Below are positions 27,201-36,823 of a DNA stretch of 64,000 nt, piece by piece. The notes under the pieces were generated by a model. The model was not told where the DNA came from and did no database searches. It worked only from the letters and a program-made list of their open reading frames with translations. Location: NCBI GenBank assembly GCA_021777765.1, contig JAJYDF010000010.1, positions 1 to 64,000 on the forward strand, written 5' to 3'. Made by a program: the position numbers and the translations under genes. Origin of the DNA: Pseudomonadota bacterium. GTDB taxonomy: Bacteria; Pseudomonadota; Gammaproteobacteria; DASZBR01. The number at the start of each line of letters is the position of its first letter. The stretch's first letter is position 1.

Positions 27201-27205
27201 GTGTT

Positions 27206-27892
27206 TTATTCTTCAAATAATTGTTGTTGATCAGTTAATATCGATTTTACAATATTCTGATCAATTAATGCTGGATATGCGCCAGAATAATCGGTCATAT
27301 CTTCAGCATAATTATCAGCAACTTTCACATTAAAATTACCACCTGAAAAATCATGTTTACTTTGATCAGCGATATTCGCAATTGATCCAGACCACAGCGA
27401 TGTAATAGTGATTCTTTGTTGTAAATTCACATCAATCGATCCTAAATAAACAATACCATTTTGTCCTGCACTCAAATGGATATGCAGTGGCATAATAAAA
27501 TCTGTTACGACATTATTATACGAAGAATGCCCTACCACTGACGTTAATTCATAATTTCCTGCGGGTAATGAAAAACTCAATAAATAAATTTTATTCCCAT
27601 TAGCGATTCGATAAGGTGCCCCTATCACGTATTCACTTATAATCTTTGTATTGTCATTACGTATTTTAATCGTTTGCAAATTTGGTTTAAATTTTAATGC
27701 CGCATTATTTTGTATTTTCAATGTCATCAACACCAGTTGATTATCTAATCCGGTATAGTCTGGATTAGCATTTAATGCCAGTGGTGGAATAGCTGGTACA
27801 TTATTATTAATTGTATTTACGCAGCCAATGGATGCCATAAATATCAGCAAAATAATTAATTTTCCTAAGATTTTATGGCAATTTTTTAACAT
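27206..27892 (-). CDS. Predicted lipoprotein of unknown function
   Basis: A 228-aa protein with a lysine-bearing start, a hydrophobic segment and S-I-G-C at about residue 24, a plausible lipobox. The mature part is rich in Asn and beta-strand patterns (for example Y-E-L-T-S-V-V-G-H-S and N-G-I-V-Y-L-G-S-I-D-V-N), suggesting a small beta-sandwich in the envelope. I recognise no family. It lies between sucB (40 bases upstream on the same strand) and the inverted-repeat element, interrupting the usual sucB-sucC order. Confidence 0.6.
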   Translation of the reverse strand: MLKNCHKILGKLIILLIFMASIGCVNTINNNVPAIPPLALNANPDYTGLDNQLVLMTLKIQNNAALKFKPNLQTIKIRNDNTKIISEYVIGAPYRIANGNKIYLLSFSLPAGNYELTSVVGHSSYNNVVTDFIMPLHIHLSAGQNGIVYLGSIDVNLQQRITITSLWSGSIANIADQSKHDFSGGNFNVKVADNYAEDMTDYSGAYPALIDQNIVKSILTDQQQLFEE

Positions 27893-27931
27893 TAAATAAC
27901 CTTAATAATAATCACACACCTCACGACATTT

Positions 27932-29176
27932 TTAAATTTCTAATAATAATCGTGATGGATCTTCCAAAAACTCTTTAATTGTCACTAAAAATCGTACCGA
28001 GTCACGACCATCAATTAAACGGTGATCATACGATAATGCCACATACATCATCGGACGAATTACAATTTGTCCTTTTTCAACAACAGGACGTTCTTCAATT
28101 TTATGCATGCCTAAAATCGCTGTTTGTGGTGGATTAATAATAGGAGTCGATAATAATGATCCAAACACACCACCATTAGTAACAGTAAATGTACCACCCA
28201 TCATTTCTTCTAATGTTAATTGATTATTTTTTGCTTTATTTCCATAGTCAGCAACTTGTTTTTCAATTTCAGCTAACGATAATTGTTCTGCATTTCTTAC
28301 CACAGGAACAACTAAACCACGATCGGTTGAAACTGCAACACCAATATCATAATAACCATGATAAATAATATCAGTACCATCAATTGATGCATTTACAATA
28401 GGAAATCTTTTTAATGCTTCAACGACAGCTTTAGTAAAAAATGACATAAAACCTAAACGAACACCGTGCGTTTTTTCAAATTGATCTTTATAACGTGTGC
28501 GTAAATCCATCACCGCTTGTAAATTAATTTCATTAAATGTTGTTAAAATTGCCGCATTATGTTGTGCACTAATTAATCTTTCCGCAATTCGTGCACGTAA
28601 TCGTGACATGGGTACGCGTTGTTCTAAGCGATCACCAATAAATTGTGTTGCTGTTGTTGCTTGCATTTCCGTTGTTGTTGGTGCTTTATTAACAAAACTC
28701 ATCACATCTTCACGTGTTACACGCCCTTCTTTACCTGATCCTGCAATTTGTTTGGTATCAAGATTATGCTCTGCTGCTAACCGACGCGCTGATGGACCCG
28801 CATCTAATGTACTGGGTGCAGCTGCTTTTGCTGCAACTGTTTTTTCAGCCGCTTGTTTCGCTGCAGCCGGTGCTGCTTTTTCAGTAGTTTTTTCTGCAGC
28901 AGGCGCCGCTTTTTCAGTAGGTGCTGCTTGCGCAACTGCACCCGCTTCCAAAATACCAATAATTTCATGCGCAACCACTTTCGCACCCTGATCTTTTCGA
29001 ATTTCTTTTAATACCCCATCGGCAGCTGCTTGAACTTCTAACACAACTTTATCCGTTTCCAAATCAACGAGATTTTCATCCCGTTTTACACTGTCACCAG
29101 GTTTTTTATACCATTTTGATACAGTTGCATCTGCAATGGATTCAGGTAATGCGGGTACTTTAATTTCTATTGCCAT
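27932..29176 (-). CDS. sucB: 2-oxoglutarate dehydrogenase E2 (dihydrolipoyl succinyltransferase)
   Basis: SucB is the core of the 2-oxoglutarate dehydrogenase complex and transfers succinyl groups from lipoate to CoA. The lipoyl domain is at residues 1-75, with the lipoylated lysine in [12 protein letters not shown] mobile Ala/Lys/Glu/Pro-rich linker covers about 78-125. The E1/E3-binding domain follows ([13 protein letters not shown]). The catalytic domain ends with the active-site His-Asp motif [10 protein letters not shown]. The 414-aa length is typical. Four small genes separate it from sucA. Confidence 0.97.
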   Translation of the reverse strand: MAIEIKVPALPESIADATVSKWYKKPGDSVKRDENLVDLETDKVVLEVQAAADGVLKEIRKDQGAKVVAHEIIGILEAGAVAQAAPTEKAAPAAEKTTEKAAPAAAKQAAEKTVAAKAAAPSTLDAGPSARRLAAEHNLDTKQIAGSGKEGRVTREDVMSFVNKAPTTTEMQATTATQFIGDRLEQRVPMSRLRARIAERLISAQHNAAILTTFNEINLQAVMDLRTRYKDQFEKTHGVRLGFMSFFTKAVVEALKRFPIVNASIDGTDIIYHGYYDIGVAVSTDRGLVVPVVRNAEQLSLAEIEKQVADYGNKAKNNQLTLEEMMGGTFTVTNGGVFGSLLSTPIINPPQTAILGMHKIEERPVVEKGQIVIRPMMYVALSYDHRLIDGRDSVRFLVTIKEFLEDPSRLLLEI

Positions 29177-29233
29177 TGATGTTTCCTTAAGAATTAACCC
29201 TTAAAATATAAATTCTTTAAATTAATATAAATG

Positions 29234-29392
29234 CTACCATTTCAAAATCCATTCGCGAGTATTTATAAAATTTTTATTTTTCTCCGCTTTGATGCTGCAT
29301 ATAAAAATTTGCATTCGAGTTATTAATGATTTTACAAAATTATCATCAAATTTTAATTTATCTTGTTTTGTTAAACGAATATATTTTCCCAT
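29234..29392 (-). CDS. Small 52-aa basic protein, unknown
   Basis: A 52-residue frame (starts M-G-K-Y-I-R-L-T-K, ends W-I-L-K-W) begins 10 bases after the stop of the 69-aa gene and runs on the same strand. It is lysine-rich with no recognisable domain. A weak purine-rich ribosome site (GAAGAAA) precedes the ATG. It may be the last cistron of the four-gene insert between sucA and sucB, or simply an open stretch. Confidence 0.3.
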   Translation of the reverse strand: MGKYIRLTKQDKLKFDDNFVKSLITRMQIFICSIKAEKNKNFINTREWILKW

Positions 29393-29402
29393 TATTTCTT
29401 CG

Positions 29403-29612
29403 TCAATATTTATAGATATAAATTATTTGAGGTTGACCAGATAAATTATAATCATCACTTGATTTCCAACTTACTCTGATAATATATGCCTGCCCCTTAA
29501 AAGGATGTAATCTATTAAAATGTGTATTATCTGGAAATATATTATTTTTTTTGAAAATTGAAATCCAATGCTCAAGTATTTCGAAATCATCATAGATATC
29601 TGTTATGACCAT
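29403..29612 (-). CDS. Small 69-aa protein in the sucA-sucB insert, unknown
   Basis: The product is acidic at the start (I-T-D-I-Y-D-D-F-E-I-L-E-H-W) and ends in strand-like sequence (Q-P-Q-I-I-Y-I-Y-K-Y). The ATG has a good ribosome site (AGGA, about 6 bases upstream), which favours real translation. I do not recognise a family. It follows the DUF2442 gene by 64 bases on the same strand. A role with the DUF4160/DUF2442 pair is possible but not shown. Confidence 0.45.
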   Translation of the reverse strand: MVITDIYDDFEILEHWISIFKKNNIFPDNTHFNRLHPFKGQAYIIRVSWKSSDDYNLSGQPQIIYIYKY

Positions 29613-29676
29613 TTATTTCCTGCCATTTTTTGAATATATTTCTTTCTCAGAAAAACATAGTTGTAAAAAACTTCCA

Positions 29677-29922
29677 TTATTTAATCTTTTTACACGCCTT
29701 AAACAAATATTCAGGCGCAAAATCAGCACCATTTTCCCATGCTATTGTTCCAGCCAATTTATCAACTTTTACCTTCTTAAAAAATTTTTTATCCTTTAAT
29801 GGCTCAAAAATTTCACCAAATAATTGATCAGTGAGATCAATTTCACCAACGATACCATTATCAAACCGAAGACGTATTCGATACCCAGTTAAATAATCAA
29901 CTTTAGTAACATGAACAAACAT
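29677..29922 (-). CDS. DUF2442-family protein
   Basis: An 81-aa protein that fits DUF2442: V-D-Y-L-T-G-Y-R-I-R-L-R-F-D-N-G near the start and I-D-L-T-D, then W-E-N-G-A-D-F-A-P-E-Y-L at the end. Members are usually paired with DUF4160 proteins in small two-gene units that behave like toxin-antitoxin or addiction modules; function is not settled. The gene starts 4 bases after the DUF4160 stop, so the two form one transcription unit. Confidence 0.75.
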   Translation of the reverse strand: MFVHVTKVDYLTGYRIRLRFDNGIVGEIDLTDQLFGEIFEPLKDKKFFKKVKVDKLAGTIAWENGADFAPEYLFKACKKIK

Positions 29923-29926
29923 TTTC

Positions 29927-30184
29927 TTACTCCAAACCCGGTATTTTATTAAGTGGTTTACAGCTTTCTAAGAGCTTCCAATCTTCCATGAGCAAATCTT
30001 TATATTCCTCGTACCATTCTATCACATGCCCTAATGCTCTTTTTGGAAACTTCCCTTCTACAACACCTGTATCTATATATACGATTATCTCATATTCACC
30101 ATAAATAGCATGAAAATGAGCCGGATTATGATCTTTATAATACATATAAATAACTATACCTAAGAAACGACTAATTTCAGGCAC
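29927..30184 (-). CDS. DUF4160-family protein
   Basis: An 85-aa protein with the DUF4160 hallmark: P-E-I-S-R-F at the N-terminus, then I-Y-M-Y-Y-K-D-H-N-P-A-H-F-H-A-I-Y-G, then L-G-H-V-I-E-W-Y near the end. The His-Asn-Pro-x-H-x-H cluster is the conserved patch and might bind metal. It is paired with the DUF2442 gene immediately downstream. Both sit between sucA and sucB, 56 bases after sucA, which is unusual because these genes normally adjoin. Confidence 0.8.
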   Translation of the reverse strand: MPEISRFLGIVIYMYYKDHNPAHFHAIYGEYEIIVYIDTGVVEGKFPKRALGHVIEWYEEYKDLLMEDWKLLESCKPLNKIPGLE

Positions 30185-30240
30185 AAATTTATCCTTAAAA
30201 AATATTAACTATTTTTAAATATTACCAATCATTTTCGTTA

Positions 30241-33048
30241 TTATTTCAACGCTGCATCGACTAAAGCTTTTTGTTGTTCTAAATGCACAGAGGCATATCC
30301 TGATGCTGGAGATGCTGATGGTGGACGTCCAGCATAATCTAGCGTTTGGCCTTTCAATAAACAGCCTTGTAATTTAGAAAACAATGTAAACCATGCACCT
30401 TGATTACGTGGCTCTTCTTGACACCAAATTAATTCTTTCGCTTTATTATATTGACCAAGAATGGCTTTTAATTCTTGTTCAGGAAAGGGATATAGCTGTT
30501 CTAAACGAATAATTGCAATATCATTAATATTTCTTGCGCGACGTTGTTCTAATAAATCGTAATAAACTTTGCCTGTACATAACACAACACGACGTGTTTT
30601 TGCTGGATTAATATCATCAATTTCAGGTAATACTAAATTAAAAGATCCTTTGCTTAATTCATCTAAAGTAGATACCGCTAATTTATGACGCAAAATACTT
30701 TTTGGTGTCATCACAATTAATGGTTTTCTAAATGGACGAATTAATTGACGGCGTAATAAATGAAAAATTTGAGCAGGGGTTGTTGGTACGCAGACTTGAA
30801 TATTTTGTTGTGAACATAATTGTAAATAACGTTCTAATCGTGCCGAAGAATGCTCAGGGCCTTGGCCTTCATAACCGTGTGGTAATAACATCACTAAACC
30901 ACAAAGACGTCCCCATTTTTGATCACCGCTACTGATAAATTGATCAATCACTACTTGCGCGCCGTTCGCAAAATCACCAAATTGCGCTTCCCATAAAATT
31001 AATGATTCAGGTGCAGCAGTGGCATATCCATATTCAAAACCTAATACGGCTTCTTCAGATAATAGCGAATCAAAAATATTCATTTTACCTTGTTTATCGC
31101 TAATATGTTGTAAAGGAATATAAACAGTATCGTTATTAAAATCATGTAAAATCGCATGTCGATGTGCAAAAGTACCACGTCCACAATCTTGGCCTGTCAT
31201 ACGAATGTTATATCCCGTATTTAATAATGTGGCATAAGCCAATGTTTCCGCATAACCCCAATTAATCGGTAATTCACCGGTCGTCATTTTGCGACGATCT
31301 TCCATTAATTTTGCAACTTGTGGTTGTAACACCATACCCTCTGGCAATGTTTCAATTTTATTTGCTAAAGTTTTTAATGTTTTAGCATCAACGGCAGTAT
31401 CTGCTTTTTCTGTCCAATCTTTATCTAAATATTTTGACCAATCTACTGTAAATTGCTGATAATTTGGATTACTTAATTGTGGAACTACTGGTTTACCTGC
31501 ATCCAATAAGTCACGATAAAAATTAACCAAATTATCTACATCATCTTGCTGAATAATTTTTTCATTTAATAATTTCTCAGCATATAGTGCTCGTGGTGTA
31601 GCATGTTGTTTAATCATTTGATACATCACGGGTTGTGTAGCTGCCGGTTCATCGGCTTCATTATGTCCATGTCTGCGATAACACACTAAATCAATAACAA
31701 TGTCTTTATTAAATGTCATACGATAATCAAGCGCGAGTTGTGCAGCAAAAACCACCGCTTCTGGATCATCACCATTAACATGCAATACTGGCGCATTAAT
31801 CATTTTTGCAATATCAGTACAATAATAACTTGAACGTGCATCACGTGGGTCGCTGGTGGTAAATCCCACTTGATTATTTATTACAATATGAATTGATCCA
31901 CCGGTAGTAAAACCACGGGTTTGTGATAATGAAAATGTTTCCATCACCACACCTTGACCAATAAATGCCGCATCACCATGTATTTGAATGGGAATCACTT
32001 GATTACGTTTTTCATCATCACGACGACATTGACGAGCACGCACTGATCCTTCAACAACTGGTGAAACAATTTCTAAATGGGATGGATTAAATGCTAATGC
32101 AACGTGAATTACACCACCGGGTGTATTTAAATCAGATGAAAATCCTAAATGATATTTCACATCACCTGATCGAACTGCATCATGATTTTTACCTTCAAAT
32201 ACTTCAAATAATTCTTGCGGAGATTTTCCTAATACATTAACTAATACATTTAATCGTCCACGGTGCGCCATGCCAATAACAACTTCTTTGACATTTTGTT
32301 TACCACTTTGTTGAATTAAATGATCAATTAATGGAATTAAACTATCGCCACCTTCGAGAGAAAATCTTTTTTGACCAACATATTTATTACCTAAATATTT
32401 TTCTAAACCATCTGCTGCGATGAGATCTTCTAAAATGCGGCGTTTAATTTCTGCAGTAAAAACAAAGCGATTTTTATTTGATTCTAACCGTTGTTGAAAC
32501 CAAGCACGTTCTGTTGCGATAGATGCGTACATATATTCTGAACCCATGGTGCCACAATAAATATTTTTTAATTGTGTAATTATTACTTGTAATGAATAAT
32601 TTTTTTTGTCACCAAAATTATCAACAGTAAACTCAGTGTTCAAATCATTTTGATCAAGACCATAATAAGATAATTCTAATTCTGCTACAGTGGGGTGTTT
32701 TTGCATTGCTAATGGATCAGTATTCGCGTGAAAATGACCATAAGTACGATAAGCATTAATTAATTGTTTTACTTGCTCTTGTTTATAAATATGTAAAGCA
32801 TCGCCGGATACTGGTGCAGCTTTTACACCATGTTGACGTGCTAATTGTTGAAATTGATCGCGAATTCGTGCATGTGAATAAATTGCTGGGCCATTATCTA
32901 TCGCTTGAAAATAATTACGCCATTCTGTTGAAACAGATTGCGGGGCTGTTAAATAAGTTTCGTAAAGATCTTCGATATAATCAGCGCTATTACCAGATAA
33001 ATAAGAGGATTCTTGCATTTTTTGCAGTAATGTTTTTTCAGCGGACAT
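30241..33048 (-). CDS. sucA: 2-oxoglutarate dehydrogenase E1 component
   Basis: SucA is the thiamine-diphosphate-dependent decarboxylase of the 2-oxoglutarate dehydrogenase complex. The 935-aa length is normal. Motifs include S-G-N-S-A-D-Y-I-E-D-L-Y near the start, G-M-A-H-R-G-R-L-N-V-L-V-N, the ThDP loop I-H-G-D-A-A-F-I-G-Q-G-V-V, Y-R-R-H-G-H-N-E-A-D-E-P and the C-terminal W-C-Q-E-E-P-R-N-Q-G-A-W. It lies downstream of sdhB across a repeat-filled gap of 280 bases, in the sdh-suc order common in gammaproteobacteria. Confidence 0.97.
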   Translation of the reverse strand: MSAEKTLLQKMQESSYLSGNSADYIEDLYETYLTAPQSVSTEWRNYFQAIDNGPAIYSHARIRDQFQQLARQHGVKAAPVSGDALHIYKQEQVKQLINAYRTYGHFHANTDPLAMQKHPTVAELELSYYGLDQNDLNTEFTVDNFGDKKNYSLQVIITQLKNIYCGTMGSEYMYASIATERAWFQQRLESNKNRFVFTAEIKRRILEDLIAADGLEKYLGNKYVGQKRFSLEGGDSLIPLIDHLIQQSGKQNVKEVVIGMAHRGRLNVLVNVLGKSPQELFEVFEGKNHDAVRSGDVKYHLGFSSDLNTPGGVIHVALAFNPSHLEIVSPVVEGSVRARQCRRDDEKRNQVIPIQIHGDAAFIGQGVVMETFSLSQTRGFTTGGSIHIVINNQVGFTTSDPRDARSSYYCTDIAKMINAPVLHVNGDDPEAVVFAAQLALDYRMTFNKDIVIDLVCYRRHGHNEADEPAATQPVMYQMIKQHATPRALYAEKLLNEKIIQQDDVDNLVNFYRDLLDAGKPVVPQLSNPNYQQFTVDWSKYLDKDWTEKADTAVDAKTLKTLANKIETLPEGMVLQPQVAKLMEDRRKMTTGELPINWGYAETLAYATLLNTGYNIRMTGQDCGRGTFAHRHAILHDFNNDTVYIPLQHISDKQGKMNIFDSLLSEEAVLGFEYGYATAAPESLILWEAQFGDFANGAQVVIDQFISSGDQKWGRLCGLVMLLPHGYEGQGPEHSSARLERYLQLCSQQNIQVCVPTTPAQIFHLLRRQLIRPFRKPLIVMTPKSILRHKLAVSTLDELSKGSFNLVLPEIDDINPAKTRRVVLCTGKVYYDLLEQRRARNINDIAIIRLEQLYPFPEQELKAILGQYNKAKELIWCQEEPRNQGAWFTLFSKLQGCLLKGQTLDYAGRPPSASPASGYASVHLEQQKALVDAALK

Positions 33049-33151
33049 TCTGGTTTACCTATAAAAAATTAATACCTGTTTTTGTAAATAACATTAATAA
33101 TTATACACTATTTCTTGTCATTCTCGCTTGTATTTGCCATTCATGTTTCTT

Positions 33152-33207
33152 GTCATTCCCGCTGGCACAACAATGAACGGAAAAAAATAATCTATCAAGC
33201 GGGAATC
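33152..33207. repeat. GTCATTCCCGC-type dispersed repeat, copy 2
   Basis: A unit running from GTCATTCCCGCTGG to TCAAGCGGGAATCC in the sdhB-sucA gap. It matches the complement of the unit at 1697-1757 and the unit at 56053-56110. A further GTCATTCTCGC arm lies just upstream at about 33117. Confidence 0.6.
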
Positions 33208-33260
33208 CATCACTTAACATTTAACACAATTATTTCAAAACAAACATCTAAACGAATTCA

Positions 33261-33321
33261 GCTATAGATTCCCGCTTGCAAGTATTACATTCTTTTCAAT
33301 ACTTTCCCGTGCGGGAATGAC
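33261..33321. repeat. GTCATTCCCGC-type dispersed repeat, copy 3
   Basis: A unit running from GCTATAGATTCCCGCTTG to GTGCGGGAATGAC, ending 8 bases before the sdhB stop. Its start is the same as that of the unit at 1697. Together with the unit at 33152 it forms a larger inverted pair that could also terminate sdhCDAB transcription. Confidence 0.6.
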
Positions 33322-33328
33322 ACTAGCG

Positions 33329-34042
33329 TCATGTTTCCTTCAACAACAACGATCGAATTTTTCCAATCGCCTTCGTCGGATTTAATCCCTTAGGACAAAC
33401 CCACACACAATTCATAATATTTCTACAACGAAATACACTATACGGATCACCCAAATCTGCTTTACGTTGTTCTGTAGCGTTATCACGATTATCAATCAAA
33501 AATCGATATGCCCACAGCAATCCCGCAGGACCAATAAATTTATCAGGATTCCACCAAAAAGATGGACATTGAGATGAACAACAAGCACATAAAATACATT
33601 CATATAATCCATCTAAATGTTCGCGTTGCTCAGGCGTTTGCAATCTTTCTTTCGGCGGTGGTGGTTCATCATTAATTAAATACGGTTTTATTTTTTCGTA
33701 TTGTTGATAAAACTGCGACATATCAACCACTAAATCCCTGATCACTGGTAAGCCAGGTAATGGTCTTAATACAATAAGATCTTTTAACGCAGATAATGGT
33801 GTAATACATGCCAAACCATTTTTCCCATTAATATTCATACCATCTGATCCACACACACCTTCGCGGCATGATCGACGCAATGTTAATGTTTCATCTTGTG
33901 CTTTTAACAATAAAAGCGCATCCAATAACATCATGTCGCTCCCTTCAGGAATATCGAGCAAATATTCTTTCATGTAGGGTTCTTTATCGACATCAGGATT
34001 ATAACGATAAATCGAAAACTGCAATTTTTTCATTTCAGCCAT
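33329..34042 (-). CDS. sdhB: Succinate dehydrogenase iron-sulfur subunit
   Basis: SdhB passes electrons from SdhA flavin to quinone through three iron-sulfur clusters at the inner membrane. All cluster ligands are visible: S-C-R-E-G-V-C-G-S-D-G then L-A-C for [2Fe-2S]; C-I-L-C-A-C-C and S-S-Q-C-P for [4Fe-4S]; and C-R-N-I-M-N-C-V-W-V-C-P-K-G-L for [3Fe-4S]. The 237-aa length is typical. It is the last gene of sdhCDAB, 12 bases after sdhA. Confidence 0.97.
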   Translation of the reverse strand: MAEMKKLQFSIYRYNPDVDKEPYMKEYLLDIPEGSDMMLLDALLLLKAQDETLTLRRSCREGVCGSDGMNINGKNGLACITPLSALKDLIVLRPLPGLPVIRDLVVDMSQFYQQYEKIKPYLINDEPPPPKERLQTPEQREHLDGLYECILCACCSSQCPSFWWNPDKFIGPAGLLWAYRFLIDNRDNATEQRKADLGDPYSVFRCRNIMNCVWVCPKGLNPTKAIGKIRSLLLKET

Positions 34043-34054
34043 AGGGCGACCTTA

Positions 34055-35824
34055 TTAATAAACACGTTCTTTAGGTTGGAATGGATCAACAGTGAGCGGT
34101 TTCATATTGACAGGACGTACTGCTGTTTTACCATCATTAAATACAATAATATGTTTTAACCAATTCGCATCATCTCTATTTGGAAAATCTTCTCTGCTAT
34201 GCGCACCACGGCTTTCTTTTCTTTCTAATGCTGCAATGGCTGAGACATAAGCGACTTCCATTAAATTATCTAATTCTAATGCTTCAATACGCGCGGTATT
34301 AAATACGGTACTTTTATCAGATAAATAAGCATGTTTTAAACGTTCGCGTAAATCAGTTAATTTTTGTAAACCTTCGCGCATGAATTTTTCAGTACGGAAT
34401 ACACCAAAATCATTTTGCATGGTTTTTTGTAATGCAGTTCGAATATCAAAAACGGATTCGCCTTTCGGTGATGCATTCCAACGATCAACACGTGTCATTG
34501 CTGCTTGTACATCTGAATCACTGGCAGACAATAATTCTAATCCTTCCTCTAAACTTTGTTGCACGTGGATACCTGCAGCGCGGCCAAATACCACAAGATC
34601 TAATAATGAATTACCACCCAAACGATTCGCACCATGCACTGATACACAAGCGCATTCTCCTACAGCATATAATCCTTCCACAATACGATCATTGCCATTG
34701 GCATCAACTGTAATGGCTTGACCATGCACATTGGTCGGAATACCACCCATCATATAATGACAAGTTGGCACAACTGGAATGGGTGACGTGATTGGATCAA
34801 CATGCGCAAAAGTCATCGCTAATTCACGAATACCCGGTAATCGTAAATTAATCACATCTGCCCCTAAATGATCTAATTTTAATTTCACACATTGCACGCC
34901 CAGAAAATCAAAACCACGTCCTTCGCGAAGTTCCAACGCGATAGAACGTGATACCACATCGCGTGAGGCTAAATCTTTAGCATGTGGCGCATAACGTTCC
35001 ATAAAACGTTCGCCATTTTTATTAATTAAATAACCACCTTCACCACGACAACCTTCTGTGACTAATACGCCAGCAGCTGCAATACCTGTCGGATGAAATT
35101 GCCACATTTCCATATCCTGCATTGGCAATCCATAGCGTAATGCCATACCAACACCATCACCGGTATTAATTAATGCATTGGTGGTAGATTCAAAAATGCG
35201 TCCTGCACCGCCGGTGGCAAAAATAGTCGCGCGTGATTTGATAAATACCATTTCACCGGTTTCTATCGATATCGCAATAATGCCGGCAACGCCCTTACCT
35301 TGACGATCTTTGACTAAATCCACCGCATACCATTCATTAAAAAAGTGCGTTTTTGCTTTGAGATTTTGTTGATACAAGGTATGTAATAAAGCATGGCCGG
35401 TACGATCCGCAGCCGCACAAGTCCGCGCCGCTTGTTCACCACCAAAATTTTTAGATTGACCACCAAAAGGACGTTGATAAATTTTGCCGTTATCCATACG
35501 TGAAAATGGCAAACCCATGTGTTCTAATTCATAGACGACTTCGGGGCCTGTTTTGCACATATATTCAATAGAATCTTGGTCACCCAAATAATCCGAACCT
35601 TTCACGGTATCGTACATATGCCAGCGCCAATCATCTTCAGGATCAGCATTGCCCAAAGCACAAGTAATGCCGCCTTGGGCAGAAACAGTGTGGGATCTCG
35701 TTGGAAAAACTTTTGAAATTAAGGCAACTTTACTGCCTGTATTTGCGAGTTGTAATGCGGCTCGCATGCCCGCACCGCCGGCGCCGACAATAATTGCATC
35801 AAAGGTATAAGTTGGCATTGCCAT
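34055..35824 (-). CDS. sdhA: Succinate dehydrogenase flavoprotein subunit
   Basis: SdhA oxidises succinate to fumarate using covalently bound FAD. The Rossmann motif is [11 protein letters not shown]. The covalent FAD histidine is in [12 protein letters not shown]. The active-site sequences W-Q-F-H-P-T-G and H-Y-M-M-G-G-I-P are present, as is the C-terminal [10 protein letters not shown]. The 589-aa length is standard. The gene lies between sdhD (3 bases upstream) and sdhB. Confidence 0.97.
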   Translation of the reverse strand: MAMPTYTFDAIIVGAGGAGMRAALQLANTGSKVALISKVFPTRSHTVSAQGGITCALGNADPEDDWRWHMYDTVKGSDYLGDQDSIEYMCKTGPEVVYELEHMGLPFSRMDNGKIYQRPFGGQSKNFGGEQAARTCAAADRTGHALLHTLYQQNLKAKTHFFNEWYAVDLVKDRQGKGVAGIIAISIETGEMVFIKSRATIFATGGAGRIFESTTNALINTGDGVGMALRYGLPMQDMEMWQFHPTGIAAAGVLVTEGCRGEGGYLINKNGERFMERYAPHAKDLASRDVVSRSIALELREGRGFDFLGVQCVKLKLDHLGADVINLRLPGIRELAMTFAHVDPITSPIPVVPTCHYMMGGIPTNVHGQAITVDANGNDRIVEGLYAVGECACVSVHGANRLGGNSLLDLVVFGRAAGIHVQQSLEEGLELLSASDSDVQAAMTRVDRWNASPKGESVFDIRTALQKTMQNDFGVFRTEKFMREGLQKLTDLRERLKHAYLSDKSTVFNTARIEALELDNLMEVAYVSAIAALERKESRGAHSREDFPNRDDANWLKHIIVFNDGKTAVRPVNMKPLTVDPFQPKERVY

Positions 35825-35827
35825 TGG

Positions 35828-36175
35828 TTAGACTCCCCACAAAATTTGTACGCCCCAGATAACGCAGCTGAGCAATACCAATATCACTAATAACTGGCTT
35901 AAAATTCGAATGGTCGTATTTTTTAAATAATCTGTTATGACTGTCCACACGCCAATCCACGCATGTAACGCTAACATGATGAGAAAAATTAAACTAAATA
36001 TGCGTACCCAGGTGGATTGAAACAATGCTTGCCATGAATAAAAATCCATACTAGGCGTTGTGCATATAGTAAAAAGAATGAAGATAAAATAAACCGCAAT
36101 AACAATTGCTGAAACACGCTGAATAAACCAATCTCTAGTGCCTTTATTCGGCATACTACTAACGTTGCTTACCAT
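35828..36175 (-). CDS. sdhD: Succinate dehydrogenase membrane anchor subunit
   Basis: SdhD is one of two membrane anchors that bind quinone and haem b. The 115-aa product begins with a short cytoplasmic stretch (N-K-G-T-R-D-W-F-I-Q-R-V-S-A), then has three hydrophobic segments. L-H-A-W-I-G-V-W-T-V-I-T-D-Y-L carries the conserved haem-side His and the Asp-Tyr motif. It overlaps the end of sdhC by 7 bases. Confidence 0.92.
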   Translation of the reverse strand: MVSNVSSMPNKGTRDWFIQRVSAIVIAVYFIFILFTICTTPSMDFYSWQALFQSTWVRIFSLIFLIMLALHAWIGVWTVITDYLKNTTIRILSQLLVILVLLSCVIWGVQILWGV

Positions 36176-36564
36176 AGCCAGATACCCATAATAATTGCTA
36201 CTACTAAGGTCAAAATCATTACTATCATGGCCGTTAATCTACCCACTTTTAATGACTCGCCCCACCCTGCGTCTTGAATTAAATGTCGAATGCCTGCGAA
36301 GAGATGATATGAAAGACCGATAATAAATACCCAAGTGATAAATTTGGCGAACGGGCTAGTCAAATATGTGATGAGGTCTTGGTAACTCCCCGCTGAATCT
36401 AAAGACGTTTGTAATGCCCACAATAGAAAGGGAATAAAAATAAAAAGTAATAATCCTGATAAGCGATGCAAAATAGATGCAATTGCGGGAATTGGAAACT
36501 TGATAGTAAACAAGTTCAAATTGACCGGCCTCTTCCGTACAACATCGTGCTGTTCTACTGACAT
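36169..36564 (-). CDS. sdhC: Succinate dehydrogenase cytochrome b556 subunit
   Basis: SdhC is the other membrane anchor and first gene of sdhCDAB. The family N-terminus R-P-V-N-L-N-L-F-T-I-K-F-P-I-P-A-I-A-S leads into S-I-L-H-R-L-S-G. The third membrane segment is preceded by H-L-F-A-G-I-R-H-L-I-Q-D, which holds the haem-ligand His. Three membrane segments are clear in 131 aa. A good promoter candidate lies about 115 bases upstream of the ATG. Confidence 0.94.
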   Translation of the reverse strand: MSVEQHDVVRKRPVNLNLFTIKFPIPAIASILHRLSGLLLFIFIPFLLWALQTSLDSAGSYQDLITYLTSPFAKFITWVFIIGLSYHLFAGIRHLIQDAGWGESLKVGRLTAMIVMILTLVVAIIMGIWLW

Positions 36565-36679
36565 ATTTGCTACCTTTTGTGAGTCAAAAACCCCTTATCT
36601 TCTGCTCCTGCAGCTTAAATGCTTCTTGCAAAGGCAAAAAATGAATTCGTAAGAGAAAAAACTTGAGTAAAGCCGAGCA

Positions 36680-36709
36680 ATTATAGCGCTAAGTTCTGAC
36701 AAAAAACAA
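36680..36709 (-). promoter_or_regulatory. Candidate sigma-70 promoter for sdhC
   Basis: On the minus strand a perfect TATAAT lies 18 bases after TTGTTT. It is about 115 bases upstream of the sdhC ATG and is the only strong pair seen in the gap. No operator site could be recognised. Confidence 0.4.
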
Positions 36710-36823
36710 ACGTAGATAGGGAGATACTGTGCATGCATGGGCTATAGATGGAAAATTTGTTGGACAGGAAATAATATGATTAAATTTGTAATACCTAAAA
36801 GCCAATAAAGAGGTCAACTCTCA

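Noticed and set aside
28497..28991. A 164-codon open frame antisense to sucB
   Set aside because: It lies wholly inside sucB and reads as a mirror of the Ala/Lys/Glu-rich linker. It has no recognisable domain.
34380..34721. A 113-codon open frame antisense to sdhA
   Set aside because: It overlaps the conserved sdhA coding sequence, has no domain and is explained by codon bias of sdhA.
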